Notes: generated by a model from the sequence alone, not told the origin. A DNA stretch of 64,000 bases from Dehalococcoidales bacterium (GCA_030690265.1 JAUYHA010000049.1:98999-162998); one strand, 5' to 3'. Positions 42,329 to 51,599 are shown, counted from the stretch's first letter. A program made the numbers and translations.

Positions 42329-44101
42329 TTACCTTCTTCGCCACCAGATGACCCCTCCACCCAGGAGCACCAGTAGTGGCAGCAGGAAGACGCTGGAGAT
42401 GCGGATGAAGTTGGTTACCTCAGAGCTAGCCACCAGGCGGCGGAAAGGAAGCACCTTGCGTTCGATTGAAATCAGCTCTTTGCCGGCTGTAAGCAACTCC
42501 ATCGAGTTGAGGAATAAATTGCCATTGTCACCATTGTAAAAATGCTGGTTTGAGGCGAAGTCGGAATCGCCAATCACGACCAGCCGGGTATCCGGTACTT
42601 CAGCGGTCGGATTCCCTTGTTCATCAACAGGTGGAGTCAGAAAAAGGAGAAAGCCGAGCTCCAGGGGTCCTTTTAACTCTACCCCTTCATCGAAAACGGG
42701 CTCCCGGCCAGGCTGAAAATCTCTTTCCAGCCAGCTATCCTGGCTTGTTCTGGCAAGTGAATACATAACGGCCGAGCTATTCTCGCTCGCCCAGACAATC
42801 TGTAAAAACGTGCCACCGGAACCTGGAAGGACCTGAGGTGAATAACCTGGTTGAGGAATCACAGTAGTGGAACCGGGGAAGTAGATACCCGTAAAGCCAA
42901 AATAATTTCTAATTCGGGGTATGATAGGACTGTTTATATCGCCGGACAGGCTGGATGATGGGTCAACAATAGTCCCATCCTCTGTTTGGACTCCCCAGGG
43001 CAAGAGCAATTGTCTTACCTGCTGTGGAGGGTTGGGGTCGAGAAGAAGCATCAGCCAGCCGCCATCTTCAAGGTAACTCTCCAGAATCTCAATCTCACCA
43101 TCGGTTAGCCCTTGCTGTGCCCCGGCAATTATCACTGCTGAAGCATCCTCGGGAATGGCGGGATTGAGCAAGAGGTCCAGCGTGCCTACCTGATAGAGGT
43201 TATCAAGCAGTCCTTGCCGGGCATCAGTGTAATCTCCGCTAATACTGTGCTCACCGTGTCCGGTGAGGAAATAGACCTTTTTCTGGGCAACGCCGGTGAC
43301 CTCCATGATGGCACTGGTAAAGGCGTGTTCAGCCTGTTGAATAATTTCCTGGGGAGGGACAATACGGCGGCCGAGGTCACTTTCAAAGACGATCGATTGA
43401 TACTGGGTTATGCCGTACTGCCGTGCCTGGTCAGGGTGCTCGTCAGGGTCAATTTCTGTTATGCTCAGTTTATCGGTATAGTTCTGATACTCCTCCAGTA
43501 AGCTGAAGGCATAGCTGCCTATATCGACACCTATACCATAGGGGTCACCGGGAACGAAGAAAGCCAGAGCTTGAACCGGTGTTTCCATCTCTTGAAGAGC
43601 ATCCCTGGTCTGGGAGGTTAGGGTGAACTGTCCCAGGCCGGTAGCATCAAAGCGGTAGTAACTGCCGATGCTGATGGCATTAACCAGCAGGGTGATACCG
43701 ATGAAGATTGAAGTCATTACCGTGGAGCCGGCGCTGAATAAGCCGCGCCGTCCGGTGATAGCCTGCCTGACCCTCCTGAAATCAATGATAAAGGCTATAG
43801 CCAGCAGGCCTGCTCCCAGGGCTAGCAAACCCCAGGCAGCCAGGCGGATGCCGGGCAGCAGCACCATAACGATAAGACCTACCAGCAGGGCACCTAGTCC
43901 CAGTACGGCACTTAGTCCTGAATACCTGAAATCAATGATAAAGGCTATAGCCAGCAGACCTGCTCCCAGCGCTAGCAAACCCCAGGCAGCCAGGCGGATG
44001 CCGGGCAGCAGCACCATAACGATAAGACCTACCAGCAGGGCACCTAGCCCCAGTACGGCAATTAGTCCTGAATACCTATAAAAAGAAGGCGTGGTCTGCA
44101 T
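42329..44101 (-). CDS. GldG-type ABC transporter protein (substrate-binding-like)
   Basis: A 590-residue membrane-anchored protein of the GldG/ABC_transp_aux family. A helical N-terminus precedes a large extracytoplasmic domain (YRFDATGLGQFTLTSQTRDALQEM, VYFLTGHGEHSISGDY, LMLLLDPNPP) and a C-terminal TM (LLPLLVLLGGGVIWW). The first 100 residues repeat a 50-residue two-helix unit almost exactly (YSGLIAVLGLGALLVGLIVM...), encoded by the 150-bp tandem duplication at 43776-44075. The family usually has a single such segment. The substrate of the complex is unknown; in gliding bacteria GldAFG are linked to motility. Confidence 0.82.
   Translation of the reverse strand: MQTTPSFYRYSGLIAVLGLGALLVGLIVMVLLPGIRLAAWGLLALGAGLLAIAFIIDFRYSGLSAVLGLGALLVGLIVMVLLPGIRLAAWGLLALGAGLLAIAFIIDFRRVRQAITGRRGLFSAGSTVMTSIFIGITLLVNAISIGSYYRFDATGLGQFTLTSQTRDALQEMETPVQALAFFVPGDPYGIGVDIGSYAFSLLEEYQNYTDKLSITEIDPDEHPDQARQYGITQYQSIVFESDLGRRIVPPQEIIQQAEHAFTSAIMEVTGVAQKKVYFLTGHGEHSISGDYTDARQGLLDNLYQVGTLDLLLNPAIPEDASAVIIAGAQQGLTDGEIEILESYLEDGGWLMLLLDPNPPQQVRQLLLPWGVQTEDGTIVDPSSSLSGDINSPIIPRIRNYFGFTGIYFPGSTTVIPQPGYSPQVLPGSGGTFLQIVWASENSSAVMYSLARTSQDSWLERDFQPGREPVFDEGVELKGPLELGFLLFLTPPVDEQGNPTAEVPDTRLVVIGDSDFASNQHFYNGDNGNLFLNSMELLTAGKELISIERKVLPFRRLVASSEVTNFIRISSVFLLPLLVLLGGGVIWWRRR
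43776..44075. repeat. 150-bp in-frame tandem duplication inside the GldG gene
   Basis: Units 43776-43925 and 43926-44075 differ at four of 150 positions. Each encodes 50 residues of hydrophobic sequence. The exact length keeps the frame. It appears recent, because even synonymous sites hardly differ. Confidence 0.95.
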
Positions 44102-44812
44102 TTAACTCCACCTGCTGTTTTCCACTGACCTGATGGCTAAAAAGATAAATAGAACGGTGATACTCAAGTAGTAAACAATGCCCCGGGTATCTATGATTCC
44201 CCTCATAAAGTCCGGGAAGTAGTTAGAGAGGGAAAAGAAGCCAATAACCTTTGCGATAGCCTCAGGAAGGTAATCAGCTGCTATGCCGATAAACCAGAGA
44301 ACAAAGAGGATGCCGCCGGCGACCACGGCTGAGACAATCTGGTTTGAGGTTAGTGATGAAGCAAAAAGCCCCACTGCCAGACAGGTGCTGCCCAGAAGAA
44401 AAAGCCCGAGGTAGCCGCTGCCTATGGGGCCCATATCAGGGTCACCAAAGAGCATCAAGAGGAGAGGATAATAGAAGGTAAGGGCTATCATGACGCTGAG
44501 AATGCTCAGGCTGCCCAGAAATTTACCCAGGATTATTTCACTGTCCCTGACCGGGGCGGTGAGCAGTAGTTCTATGGTGCCTATTTTTCTCTCTTCAGCC
44601 ATCAAGCGCATGGTGAGTACCGCTGAGAGCAAAAGCAGGACTATACTGCTGGTGCCTAGAAAGCCCCGGATACTTGTTTCCAGGTAAGTAGCTGAGCTGG
44701 TAGCAAAGAAGACGCCGGTAAGGAGCAGGAAAATGGCGGTAACGATGTAAGCCATCGGTGAGGCAAGGTAAGACTTGAATTCCTTGGAGGCGATAACCAT
44801 TATGTTTCGCAC
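44102..44812 (-). CDS. GldF-type ABC transporter permease
   Basis: A 236-residue ABC-2-type permease with about six TM helices: KEFKSYLASPMAYIVTAIFLLLTGVFFA, LLLLSAVLTMRLMAEERKIGTIELLLTAPVRDSEIILGKFLG. The MAEERKIGT...EIILGKF loop is the family signature. The GTG start overlaps the stop of the ATPase gene by one base (TAGTG), and it ends directly before GldG. Subunit of the GldAFG-like exporter. Confidence 0.88.
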   Translation of the reverse strand: MRNIMVIASKEFKSYLASPMAYIVTAIFLLLTGVFFATSSATYLETSIRGFLGTSSIVLLLLSAVLTMRLMAEERKIGTIELLLTAPVRDSEIILGKFLGSLSILSVMIALTFYYPLLLMLFGDPDMGPIGSGYLGLFLLGSTCLAVGLFASSLTSNQIVSAVVAGGILFVLWFIGIAADYLPEAIAKVIGFFSLSNYFPDFMRGIIDTRGIVYYLSITVLFIFLAIRSVENSRWS

Positions 44813-45738
44813 TAAGCTGCCTCCTCTTTGGTGGTCAGCTTGATAAAAATGTCCTCCAGGCTCATTTCTACTGATTCCAGAGATAGCAGAGTCCAGCCAC
44901 TCTGGAAGATGGCTTCCGTTATCTTACCCCGGAGGTCTTGCTCCAACGGGCAAACAATGATGTGGGAAGGGGCCTGATAGCTGACATTAAGGACACCGGG
45001 TATCCGCTTGAGGCGCTCGGTTACTTTTGCCGGGGAGCCACTTACTTCCACCTGGATGCGCTTTGAACCGCTTATTAAGGAAGAAAGGTTCTCAATGCGG
45101 TCCTGGGCAACAATCCTGCCTTTATTGATGATAATTACCCGCTGGCAGGTCATGCTTACTTCAGGCAGGATATGGGTGGAGAGGAGAACGGTGCGCTTCT
45201 TGGCCAGTTCCTTGATGAGCTGTCTCGTCGTCGCTACCTGAATAGGGTCAATGCCTACCGTTGGTTCATCCATGATTAATACCTCCGGGTTATGAATCAG
45301 TGCCTGAGCGATGCCGGTCCGCTGGCGAAATCCCTTGGAGAGTTTGCCAATATGCACATCAATATAGTCTTCAAGGTGGCATAGCTCCACAACCTGCCAT
45401 ATCCTTTTCTTTACCTCGGTTTTGTCCAGGCCTCTGAGTCTGGCTAGAAAATCAAGGTAGGCGCGGACAGTCATATCAGTGTATAAAGGGGCTGCCTCAG
45501 CGAAGTAGCCGATGTGCTGACGCACCTCGAGAGAATGGCTCAAGATACTATGCCCGGCTACCCAGGCCTCACCCCCGGAAGGCGCCAGATAGCCGGTGAG
45601 AATACGCATTGTCGTCGTTTTCCCGGCGGCGTTGGGGCCGAGGAAGCCGACGATTTCCCCCTTTCCCACATTGAAGCTAATCTTATCTACTGCCAGGCGC
45701 TTTCCGTAATATTTGGTTAAATTCTCGACCCGTATCAT
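44812..45738 (-). CDS. GldA-type ABC transporter ATP-binding protein
   Basis: A 308-residue ATPase: Walker A GPNAAGKTTTMR, signature LSKGFRQRTGIAQALI, Walker B VLIMDEPTVGID and the H-loop STHILPE. An extended C-terminal domain (KRIQVEVSGSPAKVTERLKRI) is typical of the gliding/Na+ type. It heads the operon ATPase-permease-GldG. Confidence 0.92.
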   Translation of the reverse strand: MIRVENLTKYYGKRLAVDKISFNVGKGEIVGFLGPNAAGKTTTMRILTGYLAPSGGEAWVAGHSILSHSLEVRQHIGYFAEAAPLYTDMTVRAYLDFLARLRGLDKTEVKKRIWQVVELCHLEDYIDVHIGKLSKGFRQRTGIAQALIHNPEVLIMDEPTVGIDPIQVATTRQLIKELAKKRTVLLSTHILPEVSMTCQRVIIINKGRIVAQDRIENLSSLISGSKRIQVEVSGSPAKVTERLKRIPGVLNVSYQAPSHIIVCPLEQDLRGKITEAIFQSGWTLLSLESVEMSLEDIFIKLTTKEEAA

Positions 45739-45791
45739 TTCACTTATTCCTGTTAATTAGTCTGAATCAGGTAATACCTGTACCGGATAGG

Positions 45792-46811
45792 CTATTCTTT
45801 CTGCAGTTGCAAACCTATCCAGGCATTAGTATAGGAGTCAAACCCGTTCTTGAGTCCGTGCCATTCTACCTCATGTGATTCCCATTCTTCCGAATACCAG
45901 TCTCCGAGTAGCCGGCTCTCCAGCACGGGCAGATATTTCTCGTCCACCTCCCGGGCATCGGACCTTTCTGAGACCTTGAGGATATAATAGCCAACCGGTG
46001 CCATCGCCTCGGGGTCACTGGGGTCATAATATAATATCGGGTCACTTACATTCCCGGGGCTCATTGCCCAGACTTCATAGTCAACCTGGGGTTCCAGGAT
46101 GCCGCGGATTACCCAGCCAAGGTCACCCCCGTTTTCGCCGCTATTCTCATCTACTGATACTTCCCTGGCCAGAGCAGCAAAATCTTCTCCGGCATCCAGT
46201 CTTGCCTTGACCTGCTCGGCTTCCTTCTCGGTAGCAACCAGGATAGCGTGCACATGAGCCTGTTCGGCGACGGTAGGCATCCTCTCCGCCAGATATTCCT
46301 GGAGACGGGCGGTCATCAGGCGGGTGGCGATAAGGTCTCTCAGTTCCTTCTCCGAAAACCCGGTGTCATTAGTTGTCTGGCGCAGCCAGGCTCTAAATTC
46401 AGTATCAGAGATAGTTTCATTTGCTGACCCTCCGCTGGCTATTCTCCTCAGTCCCTGAGTAATATCCTCGGTAGTAACCTCTATTCCGTAACGGAGCGCT
46501 CCCGGCTTGACCAGCTGTTCTTGAGTAAGTGTTCTCAGCATCGCAACGGGGTCTCCGCCTTCGAGTTTGAGTCTCTTCAGGAAGTAATCCATGCGGATGT
46601 TGGTATCGTCCACCTTAATTATGACATGGCGAAAGGGGGCTATATAGGTTGGATAATAAGCCGCCCCGAAAATAGCCAAAATGAGAGCAAAAACCACAGC
46701 AGCAATGATGATTGGGGTGCGTTTTCTTTGCCTCTGGCCAGTTTCAACTTTGCTGGTTGGTTCTGTATTTACCGCTCTCCGGTTAATCTGCCTGTTTCTG
46801 GATTGGGACAT
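45792..46811 (-). CDS. Membrane-anchored parvulin-type peptidyl-prolyl isomerase
   Basis: A 339-residue protein: basic cytoplasmic tail, one TM anchor (PIIIAAVVFALILAIFGAAYY), a SurA-like N-terminal helical region, and a parvulin domain (VHAILVATEKEAEQVKARLDAGEDFAALAREVSVDENSGENGGDLGWV). A C-terminal helical tail follows. It folds proteins outside the membrane, like PrsA. It could serve the GldAFG or Opp systems on either side; the stretch up to oppF at 46940 is gene-free and holds a possible promoter. Confidence 0.88.
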   Translation of the reverse strand: MSQSRNRQINRRAVNTEPTSKVETGQRQRKRTPIIIAAVVFALILAIFGAAYYPTYIAPFRHVIIKVDDTNIRMDYFLKRLKLEGGDPVAMLRTLTQEQLVKPGALRYGIEVTTEDITQGLRRIASGGSANETISDTEFRAWLRQTTNDTGFSEKELRDLIATRLMTARLQEYLAERMPTVAEQAHVHAILVATEKEAEQVKARLDAGEDFAALAREVSVDENSGENGGDLGWVIRGILEPQVDYEVWAMSPGNVSDPILYYDPSDPEAMAPVGYYILKVSERSDAREVDEKYLPVLESRLLGDWYSEEWESHEVEWHGLKNGFDSYTNAWIGLQLQKE

Positions 46812-46900
46812 AATTTATAAAAGTCACCGCTGAATACCCCTCAGCTTGCTGTGGGGCAGTTTACTTCAGCCGCAGGGGGCTATGGAATTTTCACATCATT

Positions 46901-46906
46901 ATTATA
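46901..46906 (-). promoter_or_regulatory. Possible extended -10 element of the PPIase gene
   Basis: On the minus strand TGCTATAAT gives an extended -10 box about 85 bases before the PPIase start at 46811. No good -35 box is found, as is common for extended -10 promoters. Position and motif only. Confidence 0.4.
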
Positions 46907-46939
46907 GCAGAATTAGCGGTTTTGTGGAAGGGAAAGAGG

Positions 46940-47917
46940 CTAGGCACGGTGACAGGCAACCCAGTGGTCCTGGCCAATTTCTCGCCATTCGGGTAACTGT
47001 TCCTTGCAGGTATCAATGGCCATATGACATCTGGGGTGGAAGTTACAGCCGGGGGGTACCCTTACCGGACTGGGCACATCTCCGACCAGCAAAATCCGCT
47101 TTCGCTGACGGTCAATCTCCGGATTAGGTATGGGTACCGCTGATAAAAGTGCCTGGGTATAGGGGTGAAGCGGGTTATCATAAAGCTCATCACTATCGGT
47201 AATCTCCACTATCCTACCCAGATACATTACCGCCACCCGGTCACTGATATGGCGAACTACGGAAAGGTCATGAGCAATGAAGAGGTAGGTCAGGTTAAGC
47301 TCCTCTCTGAGTCTCATCAGTAGAGAGATAACCTGCGTCTGAATGGAGACATCCAGAGCTGAAACAGGCTCGTCACAGATGATAAGCTTGGGTCTTGTCG
47401 CCAGCGCCCGGGCTATGCCGATACGCTGTCTTTGGCCGCCGCTGAACTCATGAGGGTAGCGGCCTGTCATGAAAGGCTCAAGCTGTACCAGTCTGAATAG
47501 CTCCTCAACCTGCTCTCGCAATTCCCTGCCCTTAGCCAGATGGTGAATCAATAGCGGTTCACCTACTATGTTTCCTGCGGTCATGCGAGGGTTAAGTGAG
47601 GCATAAGGGTCCTGAAATATCAACTGCATGTTCCGCCGTATTTTTCTTAGCGCTCCGCCCTTCAGCTTGGTAAGGTCCTGTCCATTGAAAGTTATTTTCC
47701 CGCTGGTGGTGTGATAAAGCTGCAGGACACTGCGGCCGGTGGTGGTCTTACCACAGCCGCTCTCACCCACCAGTCCCAGTGTCTCCCCTTTTCTGATATA
47801 GAAGCTTATCCCGTCTACCGCTTTAACATCAGCCACCTTTCTCTTGAGCAAACCAGCGGTAACCGGGAAATACATATAAAGGTTCTCTACATCGAGTAAA
47901 ACGTTGTCTCTTGCCAT
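46940..47917 (-). CDS. oppF: Oligopeptide ABC transporter ATP-binding protein OppF
   Basis: An ATPase of about 325 residues. Walker A GESGCGKTTTGR, signature FSGGQRQRIGIARALA, Walker B LIICDEPVSALDVS and the C-terminal oligo_HPY part with CNFHPRCH complete the OppF form. I chose the ATG at 47917 (MARDNVLLDVENLYMYF), because its first base is the last base of the oppD stop (TGATG). A longer in-frame extension lies wholly inside oppD and is unlikely. Powers peptide or other substrate uptake with OppD. Confidence 0.93.
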   Translation of the reverse strand: MARDNVLLDVENLYMYFPVTAGLLKRKVADVKAVDGISFYIRKGETLGLVGESGCGKTTTGRSVLQLYHTTSGKITFNGQDLTKLKGGALRKIRRNMQLIFQDPYASLNPRMTAGNIVGEPLLIHHLAKGRELREQVEELFRLVQLEPFMTGRYPHEFSGGQRQRIGIARALATRPKLIICDEPVSALDVSIQTQVISLLMRLREELNLTYLFIAHDLSVVRHISDRVAVMYLGRIVEITDSDELYDNPLHPYTQALLSAVPIPNPEIDRQRKRILLVGDVPSPVRVPPGCNFHPRCHMAIDTCKEQLPEWREIGQDHWVACHRA

Positions 47918-48924
47918 CAGATAACCACTTCCTTCTTGGCTAATTCCGGTACCTCGCTGCTTCTCCAGCAACGGGCACTATGTTTTTCACCCACTTCATC
48001 CAGACCGGGTTCCTCTTCACGACATTTATCTATTACATAGCGGCAGCGGGGTGAAAACTTACAGCCTTGAGGTAGATGGGCCAGGTGAGGTGGCAAACCA
48101 TCAATAACATATAGCTTACGCTTCCGGGGTAAGTCCAGCCGTGGCACCGAGCCTATCAACCCTACAGTATAGGGGTGCCTTGGTTTACTGTAGATTTCAT
48201 TTGTCGGGGCTGTTTCTACAAGCCGCCCAGCGTACATTACATTCACCCGGTCAACATAGCGGGCAACTATGCCCAGATTGTGGGTGATAAGGAGCACCGC
48301 AGTGCCGAACTGGGCTCTCAGGTTGTCAATCAGGTCCAGGAGCTGCGCCTGAACAGTGACATCAAGCGAGGTGGTAGGTTCATCGGCTATTATCAGTTCC
48401 GGATTACAGCTCAGTGCCATAGCTATCATTATCCGCTGCTGCATCCCTCCGCTGAACTGGAAAGGATAATCGTCAACCCTCTGCTCGGCATCCGGTATAC
48501 CTATTAACTTTAGCAGTTTAACTGCTTCCTCAACGGCTTCTTTCTTGGTTATGCCGCGATGTAATACCAGGGCTTCACTTAGCTGAACCCGGACGGGTAG
48601 GATTGGGTTGAGACATGTTGACGGCTCCTGAAAGACCATAGCGATGCGGTTACCTCTAACATGACGTATTTCATCCTCACTGAGCTGGAGGAGGTCTTCA
48701 TTATTGAAGATAATCTCGCCGCCGACAATAATGCCCGGAGGATAGGGGATAAGACGCATAACGGACATAGCGCTCACGCTCTTGCCGCAGGCACTCTCCC
48801 CGACCAGAGCAACGCTCTCCCCCTTATCGATGTGGTAGGAGACGCCATCAACGGCTCTTACCTCCCCTTCTTGAGTGTAGAAGTAGGTTTTGAGGTCTTT
48901 GACTTCCAGCAGTTTCTCAGCGAT
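47917..48924 (-). CDS. oppD: Oligopeptide ABC transporter ATP-binding protein OppD, apparent ATC start
   Basis: A 335-residue ATPase if it starts at the ATC 48924. The first canonical start is a GTG at 48777, but that would drop the Walker A motif GESACGKSVSAM and the preceding KLLEVKDLKTYF. The frame is open upstream to a stop at 48933-48931. The codons ATC GCT GAG AAA CTG line up with the usual MAEKLL-type start, and a GAGG ribosome site sits 9 bases before ATC. Signature FSGGMQQRIMIAMALS, Walker B ELIIADEPTTSLDVT, and CKFSPRCRY are intact. Rare start use, a base error or a strain mutation are all possible. Confidence 0.85.
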   Translation of the reverse strand: MAEKLLEVKDLKTYFYTQEGEVRAVDGVSYHIDKGESVALVGESACGKSVSAMSVMRLIPYPPGIIVGGEIIFNNEDLLQLSEDEIRHVRGNRIAMVFQEPSTCLNPILPVRVQLSEALVLHRGITKKEAVEEAVKLLKLIGIPDAEQRVDDYPFQFSGGMQQRIMIAMALSCNPELIIADEPTTSLDVTVQAQLLDLIDNLRAQFGTAVLLITHNLGIVARYVDRVNVMYAGRLVETAPTNEIYSKPRHPYTVGLIGSVPRLDLPRKRKLYVIDGLPPHLAHLPQGCKFSPRCRYVIDKCREEEPGLDEVGEKHSARCWRSSEVPELAKKEVVI

Positions 48925-48977
48925 ATCCTTTTACCTCACTTTGCTGCTAACCTTTTAAGCGTGTCTTAACTTACCGC

Positions 48978-49892
48978 TTACCCGCGGCCGTACCGTCCCA
49001 GACCGCCCCTTAGCCTCGGGTCTAATAGGTCCCGAAGGGCGTCCCCAAGTATATTAGCCCCGTAAACTACCGCAAACAGAGCAAGCCCCGGCCACATTAC
49101 CATCCAGGGGGCCTGGAGCATATGTTGGCGCCCTGCTCCACTAAGCATTCCTCCCCAGCTGGGAAAGGGGGGTGGGATGCCAAAGCCAAGGAAGCTCAGG
49201 GATGCTTCCTGAAGAATGAATCTACCCAAATCTACGGCAAAGGTGAGAATTACCATGGGCAAAATGTTGGGTAGCACATAATAGATAAGTATTCTCCAGG
49301 TTGGAGCGCCGGTAGCCCTGGCTGCCTCAAAATAAAAGTTCTCTTTAATGGTAAAGACCCAGCTTCTGGTGCCTCTTGAGTGGAGGGAACTGGGTAAGGC
49401 CATAGCCAGTATCACTTGCCATAGACCCGGACCCAGAATAGCCATTACCGTTAATACCAGGAGTAGATTCGGTATGGACTCCATGGCATCATTCAATCTC
49501 TGGAGTACCAGGTCAATCTTCCCGCCCATATACCCCGAGATAATCCCTAAGAACGTATGCCCGGCGACAGTAATAATCGTCGCCGAAAGTCCCACAATCA
49601 TTGAGATGCGGGCCCCATGGATAATGCGGGAAAGCATGTCTCTTCCCAGATTGTCCGTCCCCAGGAGGTATTGCCCCGAAGGGGGCTGCAGGCGTGCTGC
49701 CAGGCTAATGTCGTTCCAGTGGTAAGGAGCTAGGAAGTCAGCAAGGATGCCGACGGTAAATAGGACTATGATGATGAGCGCCCCTATCAAACCTATCGGT
49801 TTTTCTTTGACTAGCCTGACGGCTACTTCAACCACGAGGGGCTGGCTCTTTCGGTAGACTTTCCTGGATTCTTCTGTTCTAGCCTCAGCCAT
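48978..49892 (-). CDS. oppC: Oligopeptide ABC transporter permease OppC
   Basis: A 304-residue BPD_transp_1-type permease with about six TM helices. The N-terminal OppC segment (KPIGLIGALIIIVLFTVGILADFLAPY) is followed by GTDNLGRDMLSRIIHGARISM and the EAA loop (YFEAARATGAPTWRILIYYVLPN). Located between oppB and oppD with 17-53 base gaps. The C-terminus ends in LGDALRDLLDPRLRG, typical of OppC/DppC. Confidence 0.94.
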   Translation of the reverse strand: MAEARTEESRKVYRKSQPLVVEVAVRLVKEKPIGLIGALIIIVLFTVGILADFLAPYHWNDISLAARLQPPSGQYLLGTDNLGRDMLSRIIHGARISMIVGLSATIITVAGHTFLGIISGYMGGKIDLVLQRLNDAMESIPNLLLVLTVMAILGPGLWQVILAMALPSSLHSRGTRSWVFTIKENFYFEAARATGAPTWRILIYYVLPNILPMVILTFAVDLGRFILQEASLSFLGFGIPPPFPSWGGMLSGAGRQHMLQAPWMVMWPGLALFAVVYGANILGDALRDLLDPRLRGGLGRYGRG

Positions 49893-49909
49893 TTTGTGTA
49901 CTGCTCCTC

Positions 49910-50899
49910 TTACCTGTAGCGTATCCTGGGGTCAATATAAGCGTAGGTTATGTCAATAATTAGGTTCAAAAAAACTCCCCAGGTAGATGTCAGCAGGTTT
50001 ACGGCTTGAACTACCGGGTAGTCTCTTGTATTGAGGGCATTGAGGAAAAGACGGCCCATCCCTGGCAGAACAAATATCTGCTCCATGATAACCACACCGG
50101 TAATCAGCCTTGATAGCTCACGGCCAAATACAGTGATTAGCGGAATGAGGGCGTTTCTCAGGGCGTGTCTTAAGATGACTGTCCGCTCTTGGAGTCCCTT
50201 TGCCCAGGCTGTCCTGATATAGTCTTGCCTTAGCACCTCCAGCATCCAGGTTCGACTGTATCTACTTATTGACGCCGATGTGGCGGCGCCGGTAAGGAAA
50301 GCTGGAATCAGGAACTGACCTATGTTTCCAATCGGGTCCTTGACCAGAGGGATGTATTCTATCGGTGGAGTCCAGCCCCAAAGGATGGATGGGTAGACGA
50401 TTACCATTGTGCCTATCCAGAAGCCTGGTGCTGCCAGCCAGAATATGGTAAAACTTCTTCCCCCAAAATCAATAGCCGTGTCCTGCCGTATTGCTGACCA
50501 GATGCCTATGGGGAGTCCGATAAACCAGGCAAGTGTCATCCCTAACAAAGCAAGCTCTATACTTACGGGAATGCGGTGAAGCATCATCTGAATTATGGAT
50601 TCCCCGCTCCATAAAGAAGTGCCCCAGTTGCCCTGGATTATACCGTAGAATGCGCCACTGTCCTGCGGCCAGAAGCCTATCCAGCGTCCGAACTGGGCGT
50701 ATACGGGCACATCCAGTCCTAGCAGATGTTTTAGTCCCTCTATATCCAGGTCAACAGTGCCGGTCTCCTCGGCTAATTCAGCCACCATAAGGTCCAGGAC
50801 ACTACCCGGGATAAAGCGAAGCAGCAGAAAGATAATTATGGCTACCAAGCCGATAGTGATGAAAGCCAGCCAGACTCTCCTTATTATGTAGGTCTGCAC
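49910..50899 (-). CDS. oppB: Oligopeptide ABC transporter permease OppB
   Basis: A 329-residue permease with six TM helices. The N-terminus (YIIRRVWLAFITIGLVAIIIFLLLRFIPGS) and loop (YIRTAWAKGLQERTVILRHALRNALIPLITVFG) match DppB/OppB. It opens the oppBCDF set. No periplasmic substrate-binding protein (OppA) is found within the window, so the binding protein must lie elsewhere or be shared. Confidence 0.94.
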   Translation of the reverse strand: MQTYIIRRVWLAFITIGLVAIIIFLLLRFIPGSVLDLMVAELAEETGTVDLDIEGLKHLLGLDVPVYAQFGRWIGFWPQDSGAFYGIIQGNWGTSLWSGESIIQMMLHRIPVSIELALLGMTLAWFIGLPIGIWSAIRQDTAIDFGGRSFTIFWLAAPGFWIGTMVIVYPSILWGWTPPIEYIPLVKDPIGNIGQFLIPAFLTGAATSASISRYSRTWMLEVLRQDYIRTAWAKGLQERTVILRHALRNALIPLITVFGRELSRLITGVVIMEQIFVLPGMGRLFLNALNTRDYPVVQAVNLLTSTWGVFLNLIIDITYAYIDPRIRYR

Positions 50900-51031
50900 T
50901 CTATCTTCTTCCTCTCCTTTTTGCTAAACTACTCTTAGTCTCTGGGAGGCACTATATTCACTTGGCAGGGTTTCAGTTGGCAGTTTATAACATATCTTTA
51001 CTCATTTTGTCAAGACCGTTTAAAAAAACCA

Positions 51032-51046
51032 TTAGTAAACTACTAA
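51032..51046 (+). promoter_or_regulatory. Perfect palindrome upstream of gamma-carbonic anhydrase
   Basis: TTAGTA-AAC-TACTAA, a 6-base perfect inverted repeat in the 172-bp divergent spacer between oppB and the next gene. It could be an operator for either gene. I could not identify a matching regulator. Confidence 0.4.
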
Positions 51047-51071
51047 AAAGTGGAGCAATCAGGAGGCAGAT

Positions 51072-51599
51072 ATGATAAGGAGCTTTAATGGTAAGACACC
51101 TAAGATAGCTAACTCAGCTTTTATCAGTGAGGCGGCTTATGTTGTCGGTGATGTAGAGATTGGGGAGGACTCCAGCGTCTGGCCCGGAGCCGTAATCAGG
51201 GGTGATATGGGCAAGATAACCATCGGCAAAAATACCGTTATTGAAGATAACTGTGTTATCCATTCCGGGTCACCCTCCTCACCACCTTTCGGTGATGTTA
51301 TCATCGGAGACAATGTAATCTTTGGCCACGGTGCCGTTTCCAACGGGCGTAAAATCGGCAATAATGCTGTCATCAGTATGAATGCTACCATACTGCATGA
51401 TGTTGAAATTGGCAACTATTCTATAATTGCGGCGGGCTGTATTGTCACCGAAAAAATGATAGTTCCGGAAAAGTCATTTGTCGCTGGTGTTCCGGCGAAG
51501 ATTAAGAGAGAGCTTGATTCCAAACAGTACTGGTGGTCCCAATTTAGCCCTAAAATCTATCTAGAATGGGCGCGGAAATATAAAGAGGCAGGGCTTTAG
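51072..51599 (+). CDS. Gamma-carbonic anhydrase-like hexapeptide-repeat protein
   Basis: A 175-residue left-handed beta-helix protein: ISEAAYVVGDVEIGEDSSVWPGAVIRGD, then the metal-ligand region ENTVIEDNCVIHSG, FGHGAVSNGRKIG and MNATILHDVEIG. The gamma-class carbonic anhydrase family uses three His ligands; His in VIHSG, FGHG and LHD are present, which matches. It could hydrate CO2 or act in a different role as YrdA-type proteins. It runs opposite to argS. Confidence 0.88.
   Translation: MIRSFNGKTPKIANSAFISEAAYVVGDVEIGEDSSVWPGAVIRGDMGKITIGKNTVIEDNCVIHSGSPSSPPFGDVIIGDNVIFGHGAVSNGRKIGNNAVISMNATILHDVEIGNYSIIAAGCIVTEKMIVPEKSFVAGVPAKIKRELDSKQYWWSQFSPKIYLEWARKYKEAGL

Noticed and set aside
48778..48924. 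Treating oppD as a truncated gene starting at GTG 48777
   Set aside because: The reading frame is open upstream and encodes the missing Walker A region in frame, so nothing is deleted; only the start codon is unusual.
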